A DNA stretch of 64,000 nt from Canna indica (taxonomy: Eukaryota; Streptophyta; Magnoliopsida; Zingiberales; Cannaceae), in NCBI GenBank assembly GCA_034359265.1, contig CP136890.1, forward strand, positions 31,166,501 through 31,230,500, in the 5' to 3' direction. Positions within the stretch are counted from its first letter, which is position 1, and each line of letters begins with the position of its first letter. A program made the translations under genes and the position numbers. Under the pieces are notes generated by a model. The model was not told where the DNA came from. It made no database searches and worked only from the letters and a program-made list of their open reading frames with translations. Below, piece by piece: positions 34,490-45,348 of the stretch.

Positions 34490-35528
34490 ATCTCTATAAA
34501 TACAATGTTTCAATGATGTAGAAAAGCCTTCCCCGCCTCCCTTCGTAAACGAGAAACCCTTTCCCCTCTTTTTTTTTATAGCCTACTGCAGGAATCCCTC
34601 TCGCCTCCCCTCGCGACAAACTCGCTGCTCGCCCACCCCTCGCGACGAACCTACTGCTTGCCAGTTCCACCCACGCCTCCGCATCTTCCTCCTCCTCTCC
34701 TTCCCTTTTCTCTACCTCGCCCTCTCGGGCTCTAGCGTCAGCGATGGCGCCCCTGGCCGGTACTTCCACATTGACTTCTAAATTAAAGATTGAATATTTA
34801 ATTTAGTTTACCTTAGCCAACTTTTAAATTAATTGTTCCAGATATCCAGTTTTCTATCAACTTTTAAATTAACTATTCAACTTTTAAATTAATTGTTTAA
34901 TAAGACTCGGATCTAGTTTTCTATAGAATGATGTTATTACTCGGTGCATGTGTTCTCTGTTTGATGATGTTGCAATTCATATATATTTGTGTAAAAAACT
35001 AGAGATATTGTACTATATAGTATAATTTTGAAGTTTCTGAAAAAGGTATCGTATATAGACTGATATAAGAGAAATGTTGGTTCACCTAGAGAAATGTTGG
35101 GACTCATACCTCACATGGTGATTCTGCTGGAGTTATGAATAGCTTGAAAACATTGATGTGGTTATAACAACAAGAGTTGAAATTTTATTTGTATTTTCAA
35201 TATTTACTTGTTAATATCTTGGTTCATTATTTATTATTTACATTTTTCATCTTTCTTTGGCCTTTGACAATTCTATTTATTTGAAAATATCTATTGACTT
35301 TAATTTTCAAGAGGTGAAGTCTTTGGACATGGACGCTACAGCAGCTTTGTTGGCACCACCAGCTACTACAAGGGATGCCAATAGTATCTTTGGTTTTTCT
35401 TCCACTTCCACATATCATCTACAAAATCAGGTAATTTTAGTTTAACATATAATTATGAAGTCTTTTCACTGTTTTTAATTATTAATTGATTTGTGCAGAA
35501 AAATGATGATTTGGGAAATGAAAGATGA
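34490..35528 (+). CDS. Possible three-exon small gene (54 residues) of unknown function
   Basis: I do not recognise the product. A TATA-like TATAAATA at 34496-34503 precedes a C-rich leader. Exon 1 (34744-34759) encodes MAPLA plus one base. Exon 2 (35312-35430) follows an AG acceptor after a T-rich tract and ends CAG|GTAATT. Exon 3 (35499-35528) follows TTGTGCAG and ends in TGA after NDDLGNER. The three join in one frame of 54 codons containing MDATAALLAPPATTRDANSI. The first donor (CG|GTACTT) is weak. The segment lies beside CACTA-like subterminal repeats. Part of the leader (34565-34605) recurs in antisense at 63160-63200 beside similar repeats, so this may be a captured or element-specific gene. 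It could also be chance. Confidence 0.35.
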
Positions 35529-35814
35529 ACTTCACGGAGGAGACAATTATCAAGAGGACTTGACTAATTTGGAAGGGAAATAGGCTTGATAGATTAATTT
35601 CACATGTAATAGGCTTGTGGACACTTTTGTTTTTTGAATAGATTAATTTCACATGTAATAGTACCTCAATTGTGAACACTTTTCTTTTTTGATTGGATTA
35701 ATTTCACATGGAATATTTATGAATGAAAATTGTTTTAAAATTAATTAATATTTTTATTTTAGAATATTCGATCTCAAATTTTATGTGAAAATTATTTCCA
35801 AAATAACTTATAGA

Positions 35815-36207
35815 AACGCTTAAAACTATTCCTAAACATGAGTTATAGGAACGGTTCTACACCGTTTCTATAACCTATATGAACGGTTTTCAAATTGTTC
35901 CTATAGGCCAAGCTTATAAGAACGGTTTTCAAACCGTGCCTATAAGCTTGGCCTATAGGAGCGGTTTTCAAACCGTGCCTATAACCTTGGCCTATAAGAA
36001 CGGTTTGGAAACCGTTCCTATAAGCGTGGTCTATAGGAATGGTTTTTTTGACAGCATGGCCATAGGTAGAAAAACTATTCCTATAGCCTAGCGGAACGAC
36101 GGATTTTAATACACATGGGGAAACCGTTTCCATAGGTCTATTACCACGGTTTTTTATGTTTTTGGAACAGTTTTCGACCGTTCCAACATATCAAAAATGT
36201 TGTAGTG
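35815..36207 (+). mobile_element. CACTA-like element right end with subterminal repeats
   Basis: The right edge reads, on the minus strand, CACTACAACATTTTTGATAT, a CACTA terminus. Inward are many direct and inverted copies of 'aacggttttcaaaccg' and 'cctataggcc', typical of CACTA subterminal arrays. No matching left terminus was found upstream. The element abuts LTR D, whose 3' part is missing. Confidence 0.75.
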
Positions 36208-37338
36208 CAAGTTTCTTGATTCTTAGTGCGACTAGATGAAATTACAATTATATCGAACACAAACAAGAATCATATAGAGCAATCAAGATAGCAATGCAAA
36301 CACGAAATATATAGTGGTTCGGCCAACACCGCCTACTCCACTACCTTGGCTCCTCAGTCCTCACAAAGAATTTCTAACCTTAACACTTAATAGATTGATA
36401 GTTTTTCTAAGAATACAATGATGACTTATTCCTCAACTCTAGAGGAGAGCCTCAACACCTATTCTCTAGCAATAACAACAATCTACAAGACACCAAGGTG
36501 TTTACACACATACCTTGCAAGCTACCCTTAAAATCGATACAAAGCAAGAGGAAAACAATATAAATGGAGCTTAAATGTAAAACAATACTTGATGAACCTC
36601 CAACGCGTCTCCTCCGAGCACTTCAAGGCTTCGAGTATGGATTTCTCAGTGAAGACCAAGCTTGATGAAGTGAGGAGGGATTGAGAGTGTGGAAATGGAG
36701 ATTGGGACTTCAAATCAACTCCTTCAGACTTGTAATATCTAAGGATATGCTCAATGAAGTTCTCAATAGCTGGGGAGAAGGTTTATGAGGGGGTTTTATA
36801 ACCCCTCACTCGGTTAGGGCACCCAACAGGCATTTTTTTGCCCGTTGGCGTCGCCCGATCGCTTATCGGTCAATCGTCGGTCGACCAACCGATCTACCGC
36901 CCAAGCGACCGCAGCTCTCTGCCACTTTTGGGCGTCATTCAGTCGACCAGTTGGTTGACCAAATACCCTACTGCCAATTTTTGGCTTTAGTCGGTCAACC
37001 GTTCGATCGATCGAATCTAGGTTGCGGCTGTTTTTTTTAGTCTTCTTCTTGCGCGCTTCGTTTTCGGGTTCCGTTACCAAGTTTTGACTTGGCTAATATT
37101 ACAATTAGGCTTGGGATATATTCCTAGAGTCATATTACATGAAATATATTTCTAACTCTAGATTTTCTACTCGATCGTCGCCAAAGCTATTTTTGCCGAT
37201 TTTTGGTATTTCTCTGAACGAAGTTCGTGCGCATATCATAACCTCAACCTGAGATCAAACACTTGATAAACTCATTAGAATAGGTTTGTTATCATCAAAA
37301 TCAAGATGATGACCTAGATTGAAAACCTTAGGCCAACA
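36208..37338 (-). repeat. Sirevirus LTR D, cut at its 3' end by the CACTA end
   Basis: On the minus strand it begins TGTTGGCCTAAGG at 37338. It holds the GGTCGG/CGACCG block (36850-37020) and a TATA-like GGGTTATAAAACC near 36800. It ends where the CACTA terminus starts. By comparison with LTR B, about the last 120 bp are missing. Confidence 0.8.
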
Positions 37339-38610
37339 GAAGGGTCACTGACATCCATACAATAGACACAATATTCATTACTACGATATTTCATGGCATC
37401 ATAAACTTTAAATTTAATAATTTCTCCATCAAATTCCAAAGTGAATTGTACCATGGACATCTATTTTTGCCCTAGCTGTACTAAGGAAGGGTCATAGCAG
37501 AATTCCTGATGAATTAGAAAATTTATCTTCATCCATGTCAAGCACAAAGAAATTAGCAAAAAAACTAATCCATTAACTTGAACTAAGACATCTTCCAACA
37601 CCCCTTCAGGATAAACAACCGACCTATGAGCTAATTGAATTACTAGATCTGTTTTCTTCAATGTACCAATATTTAAAGATGAGTAATTAGATAATGGTAT
37701 GACGTTTATCGATGCTCCTAGATCATAGATGGGTCTTTTTTTATCCCAATATTGCCTATTTTACAAGAGATAGAAAACATATCTTCATCCCTACATTTGG
37801 GAGGTAATTTTCTTTGAAGTACAATAGAAACGTTCTCTCTCACACTTATCATTTCATTACCAATCAGCTTCTTCTTATTGGTACACATATCTTTAAGAAA
37901 CTTAGCATATCCAGGCACTTGCTTAATCAAATCAAGTAAAGAGATATTTATCTCAACCTTGCGTAAAGTCTCAAGAATTTCCTCCCCTTCCTTTTCCTTC
38001 TTAGATTTAACAAATATTTCAGGAAAGGGGGGTTTGATTAACCACAGTCTTTGGTTGTTCGGGTTTAGGTCGATCATGCTGTTTAGTTTATTGCTGGTGA
38101 ACAAGGACTTATTTTTTCGATTCTTCTTCTATGTCATGCACACGTCTCGTTTGACTAGGTTTCGCCAACTCTTTTCCATTTCTCATGGTAACTGCACTCA
38201 TATTTTGTTTTGGGTTAACAATAGTTTAGAAGGCAATTTACCTTGAGATTCCAGGTGGCTTAGAGATGACGCTAGTTGGCTCACTTGATTTTCCAAATTT
38301 CGGATGCTTGTTCTTATTTCTTGTTGAAATTGTTGTGTGTTAGTCGCAAGTGATTTAACAATTTCTTCAAGAAACATGTCTGGATACAAAGAATATTGCT
38401 GTGATGGGTTAGGTGGCTTAGGTTTGGATGATCCCTCTATCTTGGGTTGTAAGTGTTCAAATAAGGATCATATCTCCTTTGTGGCGAACTAGGAAATCCT
38501 CCAATAACATTGGCATATTTTTTAGTGTCATCTTGGAATGTAGGATACATATCAGTGGAATGACCAACGTGAGCACAAATTTCGCAAACCTTAGCCTGTT
38601 GCATATTTCC
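37339..38610 (-). pseudogene. Athila-like Ty3/gypsy gag-protease remains
   Basis: Minus-strand order: gag end with a knuckle-like VCEICAHVGHSTDMYP (38437-38661, last cysteine replaced); SLATNTQQFQQEIRTSIRNL and VSQLASSLSHLES (38198-38389); then a protease-linker region (37718-38104, KLPPKCRDEDMFSISCKIGN); and the protease C-terminal half (37461-37661, LVIQLAHRSVVYPEGVLEDV). The end near 37350-37450 gives FTLEFDGEIIKF. This phrase set is characteristic of Athila/Tat gypsy elements. It stops against a plus-strand reverse transcriptase. Confidence 0.75.
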
Positions 38611-38611
38611 T

Positions 38612-39018
38612 ACAGTCTTGTGGTGCAAAAGAAGAGAAAGCTCCGAGCCCAGCATCAACAAATGTCTCTAGAAGACAATAAAAAGCTACTAAAAGAAGAT
38701 TTCATCAGAGAGATCAAATTTACCACATGACTTGCAAACATCATGATGGTCAAGAAAAGTTTCAAAAAATGGCGAATGTTTGTAGACTTAACAGACCTAA
38801 ACAAAGCCTACCAAAAGGACTCCTACTTGCTCCCAAGCATATACAAACTTGTTGATAGCTCATCGGAATACCAGTACCTAAGTTTCATGGATGCATACTC
38901 AGGCTACAACCAGATCTAGATGCACCCAAAAGACAAGGAAAAAAATGGCCTTCATCACAGATCACGCCAACTTCTATTATAAGGTGATGTCTTTCAGGCT
39001 GAAGAACGCAGGTGCTAC
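38612..39018 (+). pseudogene. Tat-type Ty3/gypsy reverse transcriptase, N-terminal part
   Basis: Reads VQKKRKLRAQHQQM, LLKEDFIREIKFTT, KKWRMFVDLTDLNKAYQKDS and LSFMDAYSGYNQI, the fingers and palm of a gypsy reverse transcriptase, with stops after FTT and NQI and a later shift. It breaks off at the CACTA-1 left end in the conserved NAGAT stretch and resumes at 45349. Confidence 0.8.
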
Positions 39019-39160
39019 ATACACTACTAGAATATAAATTATCAGCCACGGGGCTCACCGACGGCCACCTAGGCCGTCAAAATTATTCACGGCTTTCCGA
39101 CAGCCACAGCGGTCGTGGTTGATATAACCAAATTAGCTGCGGCTCACATACGACTGCCTA

Positions 39161-39165
39161 AGGCC
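39161..39165. repeat. LTR E target-site duplication, left
   Basis: AGGCC here versus AAGCC at 40776-40780, four of five identical. Confidence 0.75.
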
Positions 39166-40775
39166 TGTTGGTGAAATGGCCACACTAGACAGGGGGTGAA
39201 TAGTATGTTAACTAAATCAATTAGCCTCAATTCAATTTTAATCTTTTCTTAAACTACTTAAGTAATTCACAATTCAACGACTAAATGCGGAAGCGAGTAA
39301 TGAAGATAAACAATGTGATACACAAAGAAAATAATGCTCACACAATTATTTATAGTGGTTCGGCCCCAATGCCTACTCCTCTACCTAAGCACCCCACTTA
39401 AGATTTCCAAACTAGTTTTACAAGATTATATCGTTTCCCTTGCAAAGAGGACTTTAAACCGGAAAGTCTCCGCTCTCAAACCGAAGGCACTTCCACACCC
39501 AGAAGTATCCCGCTTTCCTACCGAGAGCACTCTCCCACCTCAAGCTAAGGGATAACTCAACTAATCCTAGTAAACTAAGTTTACAATGGTGGATTTAAGC
39601 CTTAACACCAAGGCCACCACCAACTCAATCAAACCTAGCAACCAATGTTTACACACTTGATATACAATCAAAATAAACAACAAAATACAATAACAATTGG
39701 AGCAATAAATCTAAACAACAAGTACATAGCTCCAAAAGAAACTCCCTAGTCCTCTTGATGTCTCAAGGTGATGAATCGATGAAGTTTGTAGGCTCAATCA
39801 AGTAGTTGAGGATCAAAGCTAGGGTTTAAGAAGAATCTCTCAATGAAAGCGTTAAGATTGATCAAAGATGGCTCAATGAAGGTTAAGATGATGGAGGAAG
39901 GCACTCAAGGGCTAGTATATATAAGCCCCAAGAAGAGAGAGCCAAAATAGCTCTCCCAACGGGCTGATTTCTGCCCATTGGCGACGTCCGATCGCTTGCC
40001 GGTCGATCATCAGTTAACAGACCGAGCGACCGAAGGCATTTTGCCCATTCTGGGCATCATTCAGTCGATCGGTCGATCGATCGAACTGTGGCAGACTGCT
40101 TAGTTTGGCTGAGTTTTCTGCTTGTTTGCTCGTTCTTGGGTTCCGTCATCACTAAGTCTATTTATATAACATTTACTAAGTTAAAAACATAAATGATATA
40201 TAAGGATCACCCCCCATTTGGATTCAATAAAAATATCTAAAAAATTAGAATCCTTAATAATCAAAATCTAACTTTTTGAGGTCTAGTACAAATTTCCGAA
40301 AACTAAAAATTTTATAATTTCCCGGGTCAAATATGGGTAGGCTAAAGGCTTCCAAAAAATTCTTCAAAATATCTCATTATCTAGTTTTTACCTAAGGAAC
40401 AATTACCGGCACTTTTGGTGCCAAAAAATATCTAGGTCATATGCCCTCCAAGGAGCTCCCTAGGGTTAGTGAATTCCAGGGCCATTTTTGATTTTCCGAT
40501 TTTTCATGTTTGGAGTTCGGGTTTGGTTTTTGGATTCTTATGCATCATCATGAGGATTTACAACATAAACTAGACACCCTAGACTTAAACTTTAACTTCT
40601 CGAAGAATCTCAAGCGTCGACGAGCGTCCTTGCTGATTTCTCCAATTTTTCCGATCGCAGACGTCGTGCACTTACCGACTTGGAACCTGAAAATATTTCT
40701 CAATGAAATATTAATTCCATGTTTGTTATCATCAAAACCAAGATTAAGACCAAGGTTGAAAACCTTAGGCCAACA
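39166..40775 (-). repeat. Sirevirus solo LTR E, full length (1610 bp)
   Basis: On the minus strand it runs from TGTTGGCCTAAGG to TTTCACCAACA, so both termini are present. Near-matching 5-bp flanks indicate one insertion followed by recombination between two LTRs that removed the interior. It contains the GGTCGG/GATCGATC block at 39980-40085. It is the reference copy for the other LTR pieces in the window. Confidence 0.9.
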
Positions 40776-41039
40776 AAGCCGTCGCTCATATCTGATGGCG
40801 CACGGGGCGCGAAATGAAATAACATAGTAGCGACGGCTTAGAGGGGGTACGAAAGCCGTTGGTGATATAAATAAGTCAGTAGCCATGGCTATCAGTGGTC
40901 GTCGCTTACTAATTAATGATGCGAACGCGACACAAAAATAAAAAACAAGTCACCAACAGCTTAGAGAGGGCTATGTCGGTTGTCGGTGATATAATTAATA
41001 GGTATCCACGGTTCACCGACGGTTGGAGGGCCATGGGTG

Positions 41040-41525
41040 ATAAACCTTTTATTTGTGTTCGCGTCTGACCCTTCCTCTTCTCTCATACTCTCTTCTCTCC
41101 CGCTGGTGTTGCCTGCAACTCAAGCTGCCATGCCTCACCGCTACGATCGCCGCCCATCGCCGGTGTTGTCGCCACTGCCATCGCGACCTCGCCACTGTCG
41201 TAGCTCTTCGCGCCCGTGAGGTATTGATCCACCGCCACCCCCTTTTCAATCACCATCGCCAGTATCGGTGTCTACACGTCGGACGCCGACACTAGAGAAC
41301 TGTGGATGGACTCGTGCCGAAATCGTCCACTTTGGACTCGCGCCAAAATCGTTCACAATGGACTCGCACTAGCATCCACAAATTTAGAAAATAATCATGA
41401 CGAGTTGATACGTTTCACGTACGCATCGACAAGTCAAGTTTTAATTTTGCAAAACCTTAGATCCGTTCGGGGGTTGTATGTTCGTGTAAATGAAGTAGAT
41501 GACCTTTTGTACGACGTATAACCCT
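41040..41525 (+). other. CACTA-1 leader and possible first exon
   Basis: After the left-arm repeats a pyrimidine-rich leader is followed by frames at 41037-41295 and 41306-41521. The second contains DELIRFTYASTS, faintly like the transposase-associated domain of CACTA TNP2 (FIKFA). Evidence is weak. Confidence 0.3.
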
Positions 41526-41987
41526 TGAATTGTCCCTAATTGGATAATTTGGGAACATAGTTATTTGTATTGCACTTAGTTTTCTTCTTTTAGTCATTAT
41601 TCATTTTTAAATTTTTGCTTGTATCTCCCTTGTTCTCCGATACGCGCCCAAATGATTTGCGTATTCGAAGAACTGTAGGGAGATGCTGCCGAAATTTAGA
41701 ATGAAGTTAGTTACTATAAGAAATACTTAATGCAATATGAATAACATGAATCCCGAATGGAATAGGACAATCCCACCTAAAGACATTAACTGAAGATATT
41801 GCCCACTTTTTAATAGAACATGTCGGGCGATTGAAGATGTATGTACCAACGAATTCGTCGTGGAGCTATAACAGACAAATTTCTAGTAGGCGTAACTTAC
41901 TTCTTAAATTTTGCTTACTCAAATAAAAAATTCGTTAGTGGTGATAAAATCTGATGTCCGTGCCAGAAATGTTCAAACATAAGAATT

Positions 41988-42723
41988 TTGGATCGGGAAA
42001 CTGTCACAATGTATCTATACACAAAAGGATTCACACCAAGATATTTTATATGGAATTATCACGGGGAGTCACGTCAACTCGGGACGTCGAGCAATCCTGT
42101 TGTCCAAACTCATGGTGATTCTTCTAGTGTCGTTGTTTCTTCTTCCAATCCACCTAATCCATATAGAACAATGATTTTGGATAGTCTTGGCGGATAATTC
42201 CATTTAAATAATAATGTTGAGTTAGTTACTGAGACGGTAGTGCCACTAGATAGTACAATAGTTGAAGTCACTAATAGAACAACCTGCGATATAGATTGAA
42301 TTGCCGAATAAGGAGGCTACAAAATTTTACGAGATGTTGAAAGCTGTCGATGAACCTTTTCATGACAATTGTCCCAAATATACAAGATTTTTAGCAATGA
42401 CGCAACTCCTGAACATCAAGTCCGATTGTAATATTAGAGGGGTTGCGTTTGATTGGATTGCAGGCTTTATCAATGATATGCTACCTCCAGATAATAAGTT
42501 TGAGCTAACTTTTTATAAAACAAAAAAGTTGAGGAAATTAGGGCTTGGGTACGAAAAGATACACGTGTGCCCAAATAACAACATTTTATATTATAAAGAA
42601 AATGCACATTTGGAGCAATGCCTGGTATGTGAACATCCTCATTACAAGGAGAATGACACAAAGTTAGTTCAATTGGAAGTAGAATATGTTGATGATGACG
42701 ATAATGAAGTTGAGGAAGAATGA
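41988..42723 (+). pseudogene. CACTA-1 TNP2 transposase, N-terminal part only
   Basis: TNP2 is the DDE transposase of CACTA elements. 41988-42197 reads YLYTKGFTPRYFIWNYHGE, the end of the transposase-associated domain. 42301-42723 reads FYEMLKAVDEPFHDNC, LAMTQLLNIKSDCN, INDMLPPDNKFELTFYKTKK and HVCPNNNILYYKEN, the start of the TNP2 domain. The frame then ends in an acidic tail (DDDDNEVEEE and beyond) with no catalytic core. Most of the transposase is deleted. Confidence 0.8.
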
Positions 42724-42994
42724 CAGAATGATGATGAGGGAGAAGAAGAAGAATTTGAAGATTTCAATACAGAAGAAGAGGAAGAAGAGTATTACACGGA
42801 TGATGATGACGATGATGAATAATTGTAAATGTGAAGTATATATTCAATTACTAAATATATCTATTAATCTATTGTATATAATCTAATTATATTCATTTTT
42901 TATAGCTATGGTTCGAGAAGTGCATTCCCGAGGAGGCATTCCACGCAGGAGTAACCCCCGACTATTACCACCTACCAGCCCTGACCCTTCGCTG

Positions 42995-43200
42995 ATAGCT
43001 ACCATCCCCCCACCTGATCCGGCCACCATCCCCCACCTTTGGCCACCATCCCCCCACCTCGGGCCACCATCCCTCCACCTCCGACCACCATCCCCTCACC
43101 TGATCCGTCCACCATTCCCCCAACTAATCTAGCCACCATCCCCCCACCTCCGACCACCATCCCTTTAGCTGATCCAGGCCCATCAACATCGAGACGTAGG
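42995..43200 (+). repeat. Proline-coding imperfect tandem repeats
   Basis: About ten copies of a 15-30 bp unit built on CCACCATCCCCCCACC, inside exon 1 of the second CACTA-1 gene. Confidence 0.8.
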
Positions 43201-44403
43201 CCACAATGGTCTAACAAAATTCTCCCACCACCACCCGAGGGAGAGTCACGCGGATCAGTTAGTGTGCGCAAATGCAGGTAAGTAGATGCATTAATTATTC
43301 CATATAATTTATTTATAATTCAATATATCATAATATAGAATTGTACTATATTTGGTATAGGTTTGAGCAAGAGGACGTCCCACGCATGATAGCGGGGACG
43401 ATCCGAAAGTTCATGCACGGGGCGTGGCCTACATGGTCTCACGTGCCCCATGAACATATGAATTTATTATGGCGAGAGTTCTCGGTAAGTATATTTAATA
43501 AATTAATGATCTCACGTGTCCCGTGAGCATATGGATTTTTTGCAGGCTCATTATACATCGCCAGAGGACCAGACTACTTTTGTAGAGGCTACATAGGAGC
43601 GCCTTGCTCGCACTCGCTACAACGGGCTGGTTCAACAAACCCGTAAAGCCATGATGAGATAGTTGGGGGCCACACAGATTGAGCAGAATCGGGGACACAC
43701 CCCATAGTGGATTTCTGGACCTGTGTGGGACCAACTTGTTGAGCGGTGGGACACACCTGAGTAGCAGGAGGTCTCTCGGACAGCGTTGAGAAACTGCATG
43801 TCCGGGGGGGACGACACGGGGGCGCGCCACACTGGTGGCTCCGTGTCTTTTGCGGTGCTTGAGCATCGTATGATACGTATAATTTTCTTACTTTTAATTA
43901 AATTAAATATTATGTATACTAATGTATTTGTTTTCTAATGTAAGACGCGATTGGCGGAGGATGGCACCGTCCAACGCCCCTCGCTGATGCAGGTGTTTAA
44001 GCGCACTCACAATCGACGACAAGGAGCGGGGGACTACATCGATAGCAGGGCCTCGATCATCATGGTAAGTATTTATGTCTATTTGATTTACGCAATTTTT
44101 ATTTATAGTTTATATATATATAGTATTTAAAATATAAATGTTTGTATGAGACATACACGCGTACCGTGAACAAGCGTGGAGACACGCTGCAGGAGTTTGA
44201 CGCAGGAGCATTAGTCGAGGCCGCAGGTGGCTGGGAGCACGGCCGTGTTTATGGCTTTACAGACAGTGGCCATGCACAAGCCGTGTTCAAGCCATTTGGG
44301 GTACCGACCCCTCCTGCTGCGGGTGAGCGGCCCTCGAAATCCCGAGCACAGGACTATAGCTGGATAGCGGCCTTGGAGTCCGAGTTAACACAGTAGAGAG
44401 CGA

Positions 44404-44472
44404 TGATGGAGGAGCAGAGACAAGCGATGGAGGAGCAGAGACATGCGATAGAGGAGCAGAGACAGACGAATG
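44404..44472 (+). repeat. 21-bp tandem repeats coding a coiled coil
   Basis: Three units of the type ATGGAGGAGCAGAGACAAGCG encode repeats of MEEQRQA / MEEQRHA / IEEQRQT near the C-terminus of the second CACTA-1 gene. Confidence 0.9.
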
Positions 44473-45348
44473 ACAAGTTGAGACAGACAATGCAGAACAT
44501 GCAGGCCCTCCTCGCTCAAATTGCATCTCACTCGGGCCTTCTACCGATGATGTCCCAACCGTCGTCCTCCTCAACGCAGTCATTGTCGACTCCACCTCCT
44601 CCACCGTAGTTGTGAGATTTTGGTTTACTGTATTTTGATTATATTTTGATACTTATTAGCCTCCGTTTGAGGCTTAGATACTTGATAGATGTTCATATAC
44701 TTACATTTGATATTTTGATAATTGTTTGTCTCCGTTTGACGCTTATAGTTGTTTATATACTTGATAAGTTGTATATATACTTTACATTTGATGTTTGATA
44801 CTTGTTTGCCTTCGATTTGAGGCTTAGATTGATGATATTTAAGTAAAATTTGTATGGTTGGTTGGAAATGTATGTGTATGGTTGTAAATTATGGTTGTAA
44901 ATAGATTGTAATATATAAATATTGTTGTATACAGGAATTTTCAAAATTTTAATTTTTTTCAATTACAGGATATAACTTCAGTCACAGCTTACCCACGGTT
45001 GGTCATCACTAGGCCGCGACTGAAAGCGTATCGTAAATGGCTGATGACCTGGCCAACACCAAATATTACGGTTGCTAATAATATCACCGACAGCTCCGAG
45101 CCGTGGCTGATGTGTTTAAATCAACGACAGTCGCCGAGGGTCGTCACTGCTATGTTTAAATCAGCAACAGCGCGCATGGCTATCGTTGATGATTACTCGT
45201 GATGGTAGACCTTGGCCGTCACAACTTATCTGAGACGCACACATCAGTGACGATGTTTTGCCACGACTCGCACCATCCGTGACAGTTGTCACCGACGGTT
45301 TAGCCACGACATGAGCCGTCGGTGACAACGACAATTCTTGTAGTGATA

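Larger units (their letters stand above)
42908..44609 (+). pseudogene. CACTA-1 second gene, plant transposase Ptta/En/Spm family
   Basis: A multi-exon gene next to TNP2. Exon 1 (42908-43277) encodes a proline-rich stretch and ends CAG|GTAAGT. Exon 2 (43361-43484) has MIAGTIRKFMHGAWPTW. Exon 3 (from 43546) has RKAMMR and VSFAVLEHR. Exon 4 (43945-44064) has LMQVFKRTHNR and DYIDSRASIIM and ends ATG|GTAAGT. The last exon (about 44142-44609) has YETYTRTVNKRG and GRVYGFTDSG, then a coiled coil. The RTHNR and SGGSVSF region matches the plant transposase family PF03004 (Ptta/En/Spm), a DNA-binding partner protein. A TAG at 44394-44396 and stops in exon 3 break it. Confidence 0.75.
39022..45345 (+). 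mobile_element. CACTA-1 (En/Spm) transposon with complete ends
   Basis: The left end CACTACTAGAATATAAATTA and the inverted right end CACTACAAGAATTGTCGTTG are imperfect terminal repeats, flanked by the 3-bp duplication ATA (39019-39021, 45346-45348). Both arms carry repeats of the type GCCGTCGGTGA and CCACGGC. The interior has a TNP2 fragment and a second transposon gene. A Sirevirus solo LTR sits in the left arm. Without that LTR the element is about 4.7 kb. Confidence 0.93.

Noticed and set aside
35815..36190. CRISPR-like regular repeats
   Set aside because: Spacing is irregular, units are also inverted, and the array ends at a CACTA terminus in plant DNA.
42999..43271. Glycine-rich antisense frame
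   Set aside because: It is the reverse reading of the proline-coding tandem repeat of the CACTA-1 gene.
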